The notes beneath the pieces are model-generated. The model did no database searches. It was not told the origin of the DNA and saw nothing but the letters and a program-made list of their open reading frames with translations. Position numbers and translations under genes: made by a program. Positions 8,263 to 16,350 of a stretch of DNA of 35,036 nucleotides are shown piece by piece. The stretch spans positions 1-35,036 of the forward strand of contig CAIRTT010000249.1 in assembly GCA_903881535.1 (NCBI GenBank), read 5' to 3'. Source of the DNA: an uncultured Armatimonadota bacterium (GTDB taxonomy: Bacteria; Armatimonadota; Armatimonadia; Armatimonadales; Armatimonadaceae). The first letter of the stretch is position 1. Every line of letters starts with the position of its first letter.

Positions 8263-9941
8263 TGACTGACCTGTTTAGCGGCACCCCCCAAACGGCTACG
8301 TCCCATACTTCGACGTCCACTGAAACGCCGACGTGGATGCAAGATGCTATTTTCAATCAGCTCCAAGTTGCAAGAGGCGTAGCGGCTACTCCGTACCAAC
8401 AATACAGCATGCCAACAGTGGCTGATTTCTCAGACACTCAGGTTCAAGCCTTTAACCAGATGCAGGCAAACCAAGGCTCGTATAAACCGGGGATGGACGC
8501 GGCTCAGTCCGGGATGCAGGGTTTTTCTACCAAAGGTACTGCCGGTGATCTGCAGGCAGCGCAAAACCAGTATCTGCGTCAGGGTCTGGTAGACCAAAAT
8601 TTGAATGCCGGCCAGAACTATTTTAACCGAGCTGGCCAGATGGACATTGTCGGCGCTGCGCAGCCGTACATGAACCAAGCAGGTCAGGCCGCCGGCAACA
8701 TCATGGGTGCAGCGCAGCCGTATATGAATCAAGCTGGCGCAACCACAGCAGAGGCTTTGTCAGACCGCGCCCTGAATGCGGCCAATCCTTATCTGCAAGC
8801 AGCTTCGCAATCGTCTGCGGGGAATCTTGGCCAATATATGTCACCGTACCAGTCCAGCGTGATGGACACGATTGCCAAGCAAGGCGCCAGAAACCTATCT
8901 GAAAACCTCCTGCCGCAGGTATCTGACTCGTTTATCAAGGCTGGCCAATTCGGCAGCAAGGGCATGGGCGAGTTCGGCTCACGCGCTGTGAGAGACACGC
9001 AGGAAGCGATCCTCAATCAGCAGTCCCAGCTGGCCAACCAAGGCTACGGCCAAGCCCTGTCGGCCTCTCAGGCAGATCTGGCACGTCAGGCGCAATTGGC
9101 TGGCACCGTCGGAAGCATTTCGGGTGCGGATCTTTCTCGCGTGCTGCAGGGTGGCGCCCAGTATGGCAACCTTGGCCAGACCGCCGGCCAGTTAACCGCG
9201 CAGCAGGCAAGTGCACTAGGCCAGCTCGGCCAGACCGCCGGCCAGTTGACTGGACAACAAATGTCACAATTGGGCAATTTGGGTCAGATGCAAACGACCG
9301 CTGGTCAGGCACAGCAGCAGTTCGGCTTGACCGCCGCACAGGCCGTACAACAGGCGCAGGCTCAAGACTACCAGCGTCAGATGTCAGCCTTGCAAAGCGT
9401 GGCCTCAATGGCCGGGCAGAATCAAACGATGGGCTTTGCCGATACGTCTGCGCTGGAGTCAATGGGTCTTGCGAGACAGAACCAACAGCAGAAAGTTCTT
9501 ACTGCCGCACAGCAACAGTACCTTGACCAGCAGAACTATGCGAAGTCCAATGCTGACTGGCTCAATAACCAGATTCGCGGAATTGCTGGATCGGTGCCAA
9601 CAGTTACAACGGCATCTGGCTCATCTACTGGCGCGACATACTCGCCATCGGTTCTGTCGCAATTGGCTACCGCAGGCGCAACTGGAGCAGGCTTGTATAA
9701 CATGACCACTCAAGGTTCTGACATCAGAATTAAAGAAAACATTGAGCGCGTAGGTGAATTGCCTAATGGTTTGGGTATTTATGATTTTGATTACAAAACT
9801 GAATTTAAAGATCACCCATTGTGCGGTCACGGTCGTTTCCGTGGTGTCATGGCACATGAAGTCGCAAAACTCAACCCTAAAGCGGTTGTGCCAATGGGTA
9901 ATGGTTATAACGCGGTCAAATATGACCTCATTAACGCTTAA
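8262..9941 (+). CDS. Gln-rich internal-virion-type protein with C-terminal S74 chaperone domain
   Basis: The first 485 residues are Gln/Ala-rich and helical with internal repeats (GAAQPYMNQAG twice; LGQTAGQLT twice), typical of ejected virion proteins. The last 75 residues form a peptidase S74 / intramolecular chaperone domain. It starts SDIRIKENIERVGELPNG, where Ser and Lys of the SDxRxK motif are the auto-cleavage dyad. It continues with FRGVMAHEVAKLNPKAV. S74 domains usually terminate trimeric fibres, trimerise and cleave themselves off. Here the domain caps a coiled-coil-like protein, so the mature protein may lack it. Confidence 0.7.
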   Translation: MTDLFSGTPQTATSHTSTSTETPTWMQDAIFNQLQVARGVAATPYQQYSMPTVADFSDTQVQAFNQMQANQGSYKPGMDAAQSGMQGFSTKGTAGDLQAAQNQYLRQGLVDQNLNAGQNYFNRAGQMDIVGAAQPYMNQAGQAAGNIMGAAQPYMNQAGATTAEALSDRALNAANPYLQAASQSSAGNLGQYMSPYQSSVMDTIAKQGARNLSENLLPQVSDSFIKAGQFGSKGMGEFGSRAVRDTQEAILNQQSQLANQGYGQALSASQADLARQAQLAGTVGSISGADLSRVLQGGAQYGNLGQTAGQLTAQQASALGQLGQTAGQLTGQQMSQLGNLGQMQTTAGQAQQQFGLTAAQAVQQAQAQDYQRQMSALQSVASMAGQNQTMGFADTSALESMGLARQNQQQKVLTAAQQQYLDQQNYAKSNADWLNNQIRGIAGSVPTVTTASGSSTGATYSPSVLSQLATAGATGAGLYNMTTQGSDIRIKENIERVGELPNGLGIYDFDYKTEFKDHPLCGHGRFRGVMAHEVAKLNPKAVVPMGNGYNAVKYDLINA

Positions 9942-9955
9942 GCTAAGGAGCAGTT

Positions 9956-12562
9956 ATGGGATTTGAACTCGACAAGTTGATGAAGCAATACGGTGTAAGC
10001 ACGCCGACCGTTGCTACATACACCGGCACTGCTGCCCCGACAACGCCTCCCGTTGCAACCGCTACGCAGGCCGACAAAGACGCCTTCGCCGAACAAACGC
10101 GCAAGTACAACCTCGACCAAAATGCGTACAACCAATACAAGCAGCAGTACCAAGACCGGATGCAAGCCGGGTCACAGTACGGCCCGCCAACCACTGCGGC
10201 CAAGATCGTCAACCCGACCTACGGCGCGGTAGGACTCAATATGCAGGGCATGTCTGACGCAGACCGGCAGGCGTACTACAACAGCCAGCGCAAGCTGGGC
10301 TACACGATCGGAGATTTGAAGGCTAACGCTGAAAAAACATTCGGCGTTGGTTCAGTGGCCGACCCCAACTGGAACGGATGGGAAAGCCAGTACAATCCAA
10401 ATTACGTACCACCTGCTGGCCCAATCGTAGCGACCGGCTATACTCCGCCAGTCACAACAACAACTACGGGCACTACTGGCGCTACGGATACTCCCGACGG
10501 AAGCTATGCCGGACAGTATTTCGATCCCAACGACCCGAACAACCCATACTATCATAACGCACGGGGTGGTTCGATCCACGCGCTGGCCGCCAAATACCGC
10601 AACGGTGGCCCTGTTAAAACTCATTATAAAACTGCTGGGGCGGTCAATCTTGGCAATTATAACTATGACCCGGCCAAAGTGGCAGCAAGCGACTCCCCAT
10701 CATGGTTGAAAGCCGTGATCGCGCAGATCGCGCAGCTGCCGCCGAAGGCCGAACAAACGCCAAATATCACCAGCCCTGCGGGTGACGTTAATGCTGAAAA
10801 AACACCTCGGCAAGTTTCTTCCGCAATAGGATATGACCCTGCCGTTATTATTTCATCCCCAGCCACACCGACTACGGGCACTTATAATGCTCCGGATACT
10901 TTCAACGGGAGTTATGATAGTCAGTATTTCGATCCGAACAACCCAAACTGGGCTTATACCGAACAGTATAACGAACCGAGTAACCCATTCTACGGCCATG
11001 CGCGGCATAATTCGATCCATGCACTGGCCGCCAAGTACCGCAACGGTGGCCCGGTAAAGCGGCATTATGACGATGGCGGCAACGTCGACTTCGGCGCTGA
11101 TAACCCAGCCAACCTGCCTACAATGGCGTCCCCAGTTGCCGGCGTGCCCAGCATGGACGCTATTGCTGCCGCTACAAGGGCGGCCCCGATGCCGCAGGCT
11201 GCGCCTGTTGCACCTGCCGCGGTAGATCCAAATGCCATGCTTGCGTCAGCGGTTCGATCCAGAACGCTTCCGGAAACAACGAAAGCATTTTCAGATTATG
11301 ATGCTGCCCAGAAAGCTGTGATGGATTCACTGCGACAACAGGGCGCAGAAAAAATATCGAATGGCCCAAGCAAAGCCGAAACATACTTCAAACTAGCGGC
11401 AGCCTTTGCGGAACCCGGCAAGACCGGCAGCTTTGGCGAAGGCCTTGGCCGTGCGGCTGGCGTCATGGGCGACTACCAGAAAGCAGCAAGAGAATCTGAT
11501 ATTGCCAATGCTATGGCAAAACGTAGCTTGCAAAATGAAATGCTGAAATATCAGGCCCAATCTGCAGAAAAGGCTCTTGAGCAGCGCGTTAAAATTCAAG
11601 ATACATATGATCAGGCCAATAAAATGCCTGCAAAAATGCAAGACTTTATTGCATACAATTCCATGTCGCCTACTCAGCAAAAAGCATTCCGTGAAATGAA
11701 TAGCAACAACCCAGCATTGCCAGCATTGCTGCAAGAGTTTGATGCATTTAAAAACATGAGTTCGGGAGACCAAGCTCTCTACAAACAGATGAGAAGCACT
11801 GCTGCCGTTGCGCCAGTTCTTTCTGGGAATGCGCTAGATACAGTGGCTGAACAAGTTAGATTGACAGGTAAAATTCCAGCAGGATTTACACGTAATCTTG
11901 CACAAGTTGGCGCTATTTGGAATAGAGCTGCCGAACTAGCAGCTTTGGATGGCGATGATGCAAAATCATTAGCATTAAGACAGCAATCGCTTACATCCGA
12001 TCAAGGATCTTTGAAAGACCTGACAAAGAAAACAGATGCTATAGAAGCGTTTGAAAATACTGCGAAAAAGAACTTAGACATGGTGGTTCGGGCAGCCAAT
12101 GAATTAAATTTTGAGGAGTGGCCTGTTGTAAATGAAAAAATTCTTCAAGGTAAAAAGTTAACTGGCGATTCAAAGGCTGCAAAACTATATGCGGCAATAA
12201 TTCCGTTTGTCGATGAATACGGCAAAATATTAAGCGGAGCCACTGGCGCAGCCGGTGCAACCGATTCCTCAAAGGCAGAAGCTGCATCATTGATAGCGCC
12301 TTATATGACAGCAGAAACGATCAATGAACTTGCGCCTTGGTTTAAAGAAGAAATGGGAAACAGAACAACATCACTTTACGATCAGCTTGATACGATTCAG
12401 GCGCGTATGGGTGGCGGGAAAAGAAGGCCGCCAAAAGAAGCAAACAGCCCGGCAGCAGCCTCACTCCCTGCTGGCATCCCGGCAGGGTCAAAAATAATTG
12501 GCAAAACCCCTGATGGAAAAGATGTTTATCAAGATACAACTGGCAAAAAATGGGTTGAATAA
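9956..12562 (+). CDS. Large internal-virion-type protein with duplicated GxYxxQYFDPN...YRNGGPVK module
   Basis: The 868-residue protein has a low-complexity N-terminal half rich in P, T, Y and N, and a helical charged C-terminal half (about 430-830). A module of about 47-58 residues ending IHALAAKYRNGGPVK occurs twice, followed by HYDDGGNVDFG in the second copy. The same K-Y-x-x-GG motif recurs in the giant ORF at the right end. Its neighbours are other ejection-type proteins in a tight operon, and its stop overlaps the next ATG. It is probably a capsid-internal protein. From about 11.5 kb the gene becomes AT-richer than its first half. Confidence 0.6.
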   Translation: MGFELDKLMKQYGVSTPTVATYTGTAAPTTPPVATATQADKDAFAEQTRKYNLDQNAYNQYKQQYQDRMQAGSQYGPPTTAAKIVNPTYGAVGLNMQGMSDADRQAYYNSQRKLGYTIGDLKANAEKTFGVGSVADPNWNGWESQYNPNYVPPAGPIVATGYTPPVTTTTTGTTGATDTPDGSYAGQYFDPNDPNNPYYHNARGGSIHALAAKYRNGGPVKTHYKTAGAVNLGNYNYDPAKVAASDSPSWLKAVIAQIAQLPPKAEQTPNITSPAGDVNAEKTPRQVSSAIGYDPAVIISSPATPTTGTYNAPDTFNGSYDSQYFDPNNPNWAYTEQYNEPSNPFYGHARHNSIHALAAKYRNGGPVKRHYDDGGNVDFGADNPANLPTMASPVAGVPSMDAIAAATRAAPMPQAAPVAPAAVDPNAMLASAVRSRTLPETTKAFSDYDAAQKAVMDSLRQQGAEKISNGPSKAETYFKLAAAFAEPGKTGSFGEGLGRAAGVMGDYQKAARESDIANAMAKRSLQNEMLKYQAQSAEKALEQRVKIQDTYDQANKMPAKMQDFIAYNSMSPTQQKAFREMNSNNPALPALLQEFDAFKNMSSGDQALYKQMRSTAAVAPVLSGNALDTVAEQVRLTGKIPAGFTRNLAQVGAIWNRAAELAALDGDDAKSLALRQQSLTSDQGSLKDLTKKTDAIEAFENTAKKNLDMVVRAANELNFEEWPVVNEKILQGKKLTGDSKAAKLYAAIIPFVDEYGKILSGATGAAGATDSSKAEAASLIAPYMTAETINELAPWFKEEMGNRTTSLYDQLDTIQARMGGGKRRPPKEANSPAAASLPAGIPAGSKIIGKTPDGKDVYQDTTGKKWVE
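10487..11068 (+). repeat. Direct duplication of a coding module (10487-10627 and 10895-11068)
   Basis: Both units encode D-T-x-x-GSY-x-x-QYFDPN...SIHALAAKYRNGGPVK-x-HY. The second has about 11 extra residues (AYTEQYNEPSN). The DNA is diverged but clearly related, so this is an older in-frame duplication kept by selection. Confidence 0.85.
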
Positions 12563-13797
12563 TGGCTACCGAATATAAAGACGAAGTCATCCCGGTTGCT
12601 CCGCCAACCGCAACAGGATATACCGGCGAAGTTGTGCCGCTTGCTGGATCCAAGAAAGCAGCCGATCCTCGTTTTAACATTGCGCTAGCATTGAAAGAGC
12701 TGGAAGGCGGCATATTCGACCCGTTGTTAAGTATGGGCAGCAACATGGTATTGAAGCCTATCAGCGACGTTGCTGGTCTGGTGGCTTGGCCTGCGCATGC
12801 GATGGGTCTTACTGATATGGATCCGAGGTATCTTCAGCAGTTAATACAGTCTCAGGCCTATGAGCCACGGACTAATGCAGGCAGATCACTCTATAATCCA
12901 TTAAATATTCCGCAGGCTATTGGCAAAGGATTAAATTATTTGCTTCCCGGCGAAGCAAAAGAGCCTAACACTATGTCCGGGATGGCTCAAAATGCGATTA
13001 GGGAAACAGTCCCGCAAGCTCTTTCGTTGTTGGGAATGAAATATGTAGCCCCAGCGGCAAGAGCTGGCGCCGAGTGGGGAGCAGGCAAGTTAATGAGATC
13101 CGCTCTTTCTACTCCGGGGGTTGAAGATGCGGCTGTTCAGTCCATGCTTGACAACGGGTACACCGTATCCGGGAAAAGCCTTGAACAGATAAAGGCAGAC
13201 ATAGCCACACATGGTGAATTACTGTCTAAAATACTTGAATCGCCTGAATATTCGGGAACAAGAATTCCGCAAAGTGAAATTATTGACCATCCTGCCATTG
13301 CAAATTTGCGAGAAAAAATTGGGCCAGAAAATGTTACCAGCGGATATGAAAACGATTTAAAGAAACTTGCAAAGCTTCAGGATAGTTTTGCTAATAACCC
13401 TGTATGGAAAATAAATCCTGAAACCGGAGTCCCAGAAATATCATTGGCTGAAGCCCAAGCCTTAAAAACTGGGACATACGAACGTGCCTACAAAACCAAA
13501 AGAGAAAATAAAGACGTAGTAACACAAACCAGAAAAGCTCAGGCACGCGCTTTGAAAGAAGCATTGGATACAGCGGCGCCTGAAACTGTGCCTATAAACC
13601 AAAAATTAAGTGGAATGATTCCAGCTAAAGTAGCAATAGAAAAGGCATTGAAAAACCCCTCACTTATATCTGGCCTGAGAACATATGGCGAGTCATTGGG
13701 CGCAAAAAGTTTGTATAACTCTGCGTCGCCATTGGAAAAAATATTGCAGGCACAATCACTAATGACGCAGCTATCGCGAGACCAGCCCCAGCCTTAA
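12562..13797 (+). CDS. Internal-virion-type protein, last gene of the virion operon
   Basis: This 411-residue protein starts with a repeated DEVIPVAPPTATGYTGEVVP tail-like segment. It then has a hydrophobic-helical region (GGIFDPLLSMGSNMVLKPISDVAGLVAWP) and a charged helical C-terminus. The middle (ALSLLGMKYVAPAARAGAEWGAG) resembles the region around 31.6-31.9 kb in the giant ORF, which suggests related ejection-protein modules. Its TAA at 13795-13797 is interlocked with the stop of the opposing gene (TTAA). It is probably packaged in the capsid and ejected. The function is inferred from position and composition. Confidence 0.55.
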   Translation: MATEYKDEVIPVAPPTATGYTGEVVPLAGSKKAADPRFNIALALKELEGGIFDPLLSMGSNMVLKPISDVAGLVAWPAHAMGLTDMDPRYLQQLIQSQAYEPRTNAGRSLYNPLNIPQAIGKGLNYLLPGEAKEPNTMSGMAQNAIRETVPQALSLLGMKYVAPAARAGAEWGAGKLMRSALSTPGVEDAAVQSMLDNGYTVSGKSLEQIKADIATHGELLSKILESPEYSGTRIPQSEIIDHPAIANLREKIGPENVTSGYENDLKKLAKLQDSFANNPVWKINPETGVPEISLAEAQALKTGTYERAYKTKRENKDVVTQTRKAQARALKEALDTAAPETVPINQKLSGMIPAKVAIEKALKNPSLISGLRTYGESLGAKSLYNSASPLEKILQAQSLMTQLSRDQPQP

Positions 13798-13991
13798 TTG
13801 GTGGGGCGGTTCTTGTTGTAGAAATCCAGCAAGACAGGCGCGAGTTCGATAGCGTCAAACTCTACGCCCTCGTCACCCTCGACCTTGCCTATCCACAGCG
13901 TGCCTGTGTTGGGGACTTTGCCGGGCGCGATGAACAGCTCGCCGACTTGGATATGCCACGGGCACAGCGGGTAAAACGTCATGTCGGTCAT
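13794..13991 (-). CDS. Small hypothetical protein at the end of the recombination operon
   Basis: The 65-residue product (MTDMTFYPLCPWHIQVGELF...) is the fourth gene of the leftward ERF operon. Its ATG overlaps the upstream stop (ATGA). It is acidic and contains a beta-like middle (TLWIGKVEGDEGVEFD). No family is recognised. Its stop shares TTAA with the converging virion gene. Confidence 0.65.
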   Translation of the reverse strand: MTDMTFYPLCPWHIQVGELFIAPGKVPNTGTLWIGKVEGDEGVEFDAIELAPVLLDFYNKNRPTN

Positions 13992-14518
13992 TTGTGGTTC
14001 GCCTTGAGTTCGGGGATTAGGTCGGCCATTGGATTGAGGAAGCCGATCTGGATTCTCCTCGCGTCAGCGTGTTGTATCAACCCGTCTGCCATCTGGCCCT
14101 GTCTTAAATTATCCGCGTTCTGGGTTGTCCAGAAATCAGCCTTTTTAATCCAGCCGCACAGCCACACATTTCGCTCAGACGCCCGAGCGAATACGTATAT
14201 GTCTGCGTCGAATTTGCTCTGTGAAAGCGTGACGTGGGCCGTGAAATTGGCCCGAGGAACCGAGCTGCAACGCTTGGTCTTGACGTCGATCTTCCTCCAG
14301 TCCACCAAGAAATCGTAGTGCGCCTGCTGCTTGGCAACGTACTTGAACAGGATATCTTTCTCGTTCATCCAGCGGCCAAAGGCCAGCTCACCCATAATGC
14401 CGGTGGTCTGGCCTTGGCCATCTTCAAGGATCGTCTGAGAGTTGAATGCCTGCTTTGTACTGTGCCTATCCGCATACCCGCGCCATTCGTCGCTGATTGT
14501 GTAGGCCCGTGGGATCAT
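13988..14518 (-). CDS. PD-(D/E)XK-like nuclease-fold protein
   Basis: The 176-residue protein contains GIMGELAFGRWM, a helix with a conserved Glu. It is followed by HYDFLVDWRKIDVKTKR, a D-(x)n-[D]-x-K arrangement typical of PD-(D/E)XK nucleases (Asp in YDF, then DVKTK). A later beta-rich part (DIYVFARASERNVWLCGWI) fits the fold core. It is translationally coupled to the YqaJ exonuclease (ATGA overlaps at both ends), so a role in recombination or DNA end processing is likely. Restriction-endonuclease-like or resolvase-like alternatives cannot be separated by eye. Confidence 0.65.
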   Translation of the reverse strand: MIPRAYTISDEWRGYADRHSTKQAFNSQTILEDGQGQTTGIMGELAFGRWMNEKDILFKYVAKQQAHYDFLVDWRKIDVKTKRCSSVPRANFTAHVTLSQSKFDADIYVFARASERNVWLCGWIKKADFWTTQNADNLRQGQMADGLIQHADARRIQIGFLNPMADLIPELKANHK

Positions 14519-15273
14519 CGTCGCAGCTTCGCCTCGGTCTCGGTTACCAGCTGGTCAAACTCCATTAAATCCATTTCCATTTGCTCAATGTAGTTGTCGT
14601 CACGCGCCACCCGCCGGCAGGTGAAATGGCGGTCAACCGTGACAAGGGCGGGGATGTACAGACACATGTCCCACCACTTCCTGCCGGTGATCCACAGGCA
14701 CCCCTGCACCTGATCCATGATGGTTCCCCAGTTATTGTCGATCAAGATAGGCCGTACCATCGTCGGATCGTAAAAGCACTTGTACTCACCGCCACCGTCT
14801 TCGCCCACCAGTGCGTCGGCGCTGCAGCCGAACTTCCGGTCGTCGGTCATGCAGAACCCAGCCAAATCAGACAGGTCGTTCAAGTGGACTTCGTGGGCCT
14901 GCCTGCACGCCTCTTCCAGCTCCTTGCCTCGGCGCATGGCAAATGTCTCGATCTGCTCTGCCAGCGGCTGGCCGGCTATACGTTCACATGCCAGCCTGAA
15001 GGCGTAGTTCTTTGCGGTTTCCGACCACTCTCCAATTCGCTCGCCACGCAGGGCTTTCTGAACGGAGATTGATGTTGGCGTGGATTTATATTCCCCGGCT
15101 AGTTTTGCGTCAGCTTCAGACCCGCCTCTCAAAATCGTATCGACATACATTTTCTGTTGATACGTCAGCAGGCCAACTTTAGCCCGGACGGTGTTGAACA
15201 TCGAGGCGGTGATCACCCCGGCCCGGTCAGCGTACCAGCCACTTGTGCCCTGTTCATATTCGCTGATGATCAT
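14515..15273 (-). CDS. YqaJ-type viral exonuclease (lambda Exo-like)
   Basis: The 252-residue protein opens with QGTSGWYADRAGVITASMF, matching the Q-x-t-x-eW...R-x-G-x-iTAS start of YqaJ/lambda exonucleases. A helix RRGKELEEACR precedes GCSADALVGEDGGGEYKC, where the Asp and the EYK triplet supply the PD-(D/E)XK metal site. The later QVQGCLWITGRKWWD matches the conserved Q-x-q-x-l-ml helix. It would degrade one strand of DNA ends to feed the ERF annealing protein encoded just upstream. Start and stop overlap with ERF by ATGA. Confidence 0.9.
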   Translation of the reverse strand: MIISEYEQGTSGWYADRAGVITASMFNTVRAKVGLLTYQQKMYVDTILRGGSEADAKLAGEYKSTPTSISVQKALRGERIGEWSETAKNYAFRLACERIAGQPLAEQIETFAMRRGKELEEACRQAHEVHLNDLSDLAGFCMTDDRKFGCSADALVGEDGGGEYKCFYDPTMVRPILIDNNWGTIMDQVQGCLWITGRKWWDMCLYIPALVTVDRHFTCRRVARDDNYIEQMEMDLMEFDQLVTETEAKLRR

Positions 15274-15998
15274 ACTGGGTCACCTGCTGGGGCGGCGTCA
15301 GCCTTGGCGGCGATGGTTTTGTAGATCTTTGTCAGTGCGCTCTCGTACCGTTCGGGCTGCAACTGGCCTACCGATGTTATTCGGGCCGACTTGCAGAACT
15401 GCTCTTCGGTCACGTCGGCCTGCAGCAGCAAGCTCTTGATGACGCCGGCCTGAACCACGCTGATGGTTTCAACCGGCTTTGCACCGTCGTTGTCGTCACC
15501 CGTGGAGATGTTGAGCATTGCGCAGATGCCGTACCGCTTGCCGTAGCTGATTGCCGAGCCTACCGCCTGCACGCCAGACTTGCTGCCGCTGGTGTCAGCC
15601 ATCAAGGGGATCGTTGTCTCTTCGCTGTGGCCGTCACGGTGAGACAAGACGACGCGCACATTGATAGCCCCGACCTCGCAAGACACGCGGAACGTCACAG
15701 CGAAACCGTGCTTGTAAAGGATGGGCCGCAGCTGGTCATTGATGTCTTCCAGCAGCGCGTATTTGATTGTGCCGTGGCCCTTGCCGGCTTCGGCGATACG
15801 GGGCAGCTCGACCTGCATTTCGGACAGGCTAGCCGCAAAAGACTGCTGCGCAGATCGTGTAACAACACGCTCCTGCATTTCCAGCAGGGTCTGCAGCTTT
15901 TCGATGGTGACGTCCGGATTCATGATCACCCTTTCGATCATTTCCAGCATGCGTTGACTTTCTGTCAGCGGTGCACTTGTTGCAGGAATGTTACTCAT
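15270..15998 (-). CDS. erf: ERF-family single-strand annealing recombinase
   Basis: The 242-residue protein has the ERF pattern: an N-terminal helix, then RSAQQSFAASLSEMQVELPRI and YALLEDINDQLRPILYKHGF. These are followed by the beta-rich GHSEETTIPLMADTSGSKSGVQ and the hallmark AVGSAISYGKRYG, ending in a D-D-N-D-G loop. ERF proteins anneal complementary single strands made by the partner exonuclease. It is the first gene of the leftward recombination operon and is divergent from the HTH regulator. The acidic C-terminal part is variable, as in the family. Confidence 0.92.
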   Translation of the reverse strand: MSNIPATSAPLTESQRMLEMIERVIMNPDVTIEKLQTLLEMQERVVTRSAQQSFAASLSEMQVELPRIAEAGKGHGTIKYALLEDINDQLRPILYKHGFAVTFRVSCEVGAINVRVVLSHRDGHSEETTIPLMADTSGSKSGVQAVGSAISYGKRYGICAMLNISTGDDNDGAKPVETISVVQAGVIKSLLLQADVTEEQFCKSARITSVGQLQPERYESALTKIYKTIAAKADAAPAGDPV

Positions 15999-16110
15999 AC
16001 GTTGATACCCAGTTGATTAAAGAGCGGGCATCGTAACGGATACGGAACGAACTTGCAATACTTATGATGTGTTGATACACTGCCGGCGCATCAACATTTG
16101 GAGAGCACCA
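15999..16110. promoter_or_regulatory. Divergent control region between erf and the HTH regulator
   Basis: This 112-bp gap must hold promoters in both directions. It contains a perfect 7-bp inverted repeat, TGTTGAT (16070-16076) and ATCAACA (16090-16096), with a 13-base spacer. There are also two further GTTGAT copies at 16001-16006 and 16012-16017. Repeated half-sites next to a gene for an HTH protein suggest operators for that regulator. I cannot place -35/-10 boxes confidently. Confidence 0.55.
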
Positions 16111-16323
16111 ATGGTAGAGACAAGGCAGGAGGTACGAGCGGCACTGACCGAGATCACGGCGCTGACAGGCTGGAGCATGCGCGAGCTGGCACGCAAGGCC
16201 AACATCAGTGTCGCCACAGTGTCGCGCTTAACATCGGCACAGGAAGGCAGTCTGCCTTACCTGACCACCAGAGCCAACATCGAAAAGTTATTGATCAGGA
16301 TCCGCAAAAAGTACGCAGCATAA
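16111..16323 (+). CDS. Small XRE-type helix-turn-helix regulator
   Basis: GGAG eleven to fourteen bases upstream supports the ATG at 16111 rather than the track start at 16069. That gives 70 residues: MVETRQEVRAALTEITALT, then the helix-turn-helix WSMRELARKANISVATVSRL, with the usual A-x-x-x-G/N-S-x-x-T-[IV]-S-R spacing. The basic C-terminus is RIRKKYAA. It lies between divergent operons and next to candidate operators, so it probably represses or switches the erf operon, the replication operon, or both. It is too small to carry a cleavable CI-type C-terminal domain. Confidence 0.8.
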   Translation: MVETRQEVRAALTEITALTGWSMRELARKANISVATVSRLTSAQEGSLPYLTTRANIEKLLIRIRKKYAA

Positions 16324-16350
16324 TTATTATTTACAACCGGGCAGATTGAC

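Noticed and set aside
14581-15072. 163-aa plus ORF in the recombination operon
   Set aside because: It is a shadow of the YqaJ exonuclease gene on the other strand.
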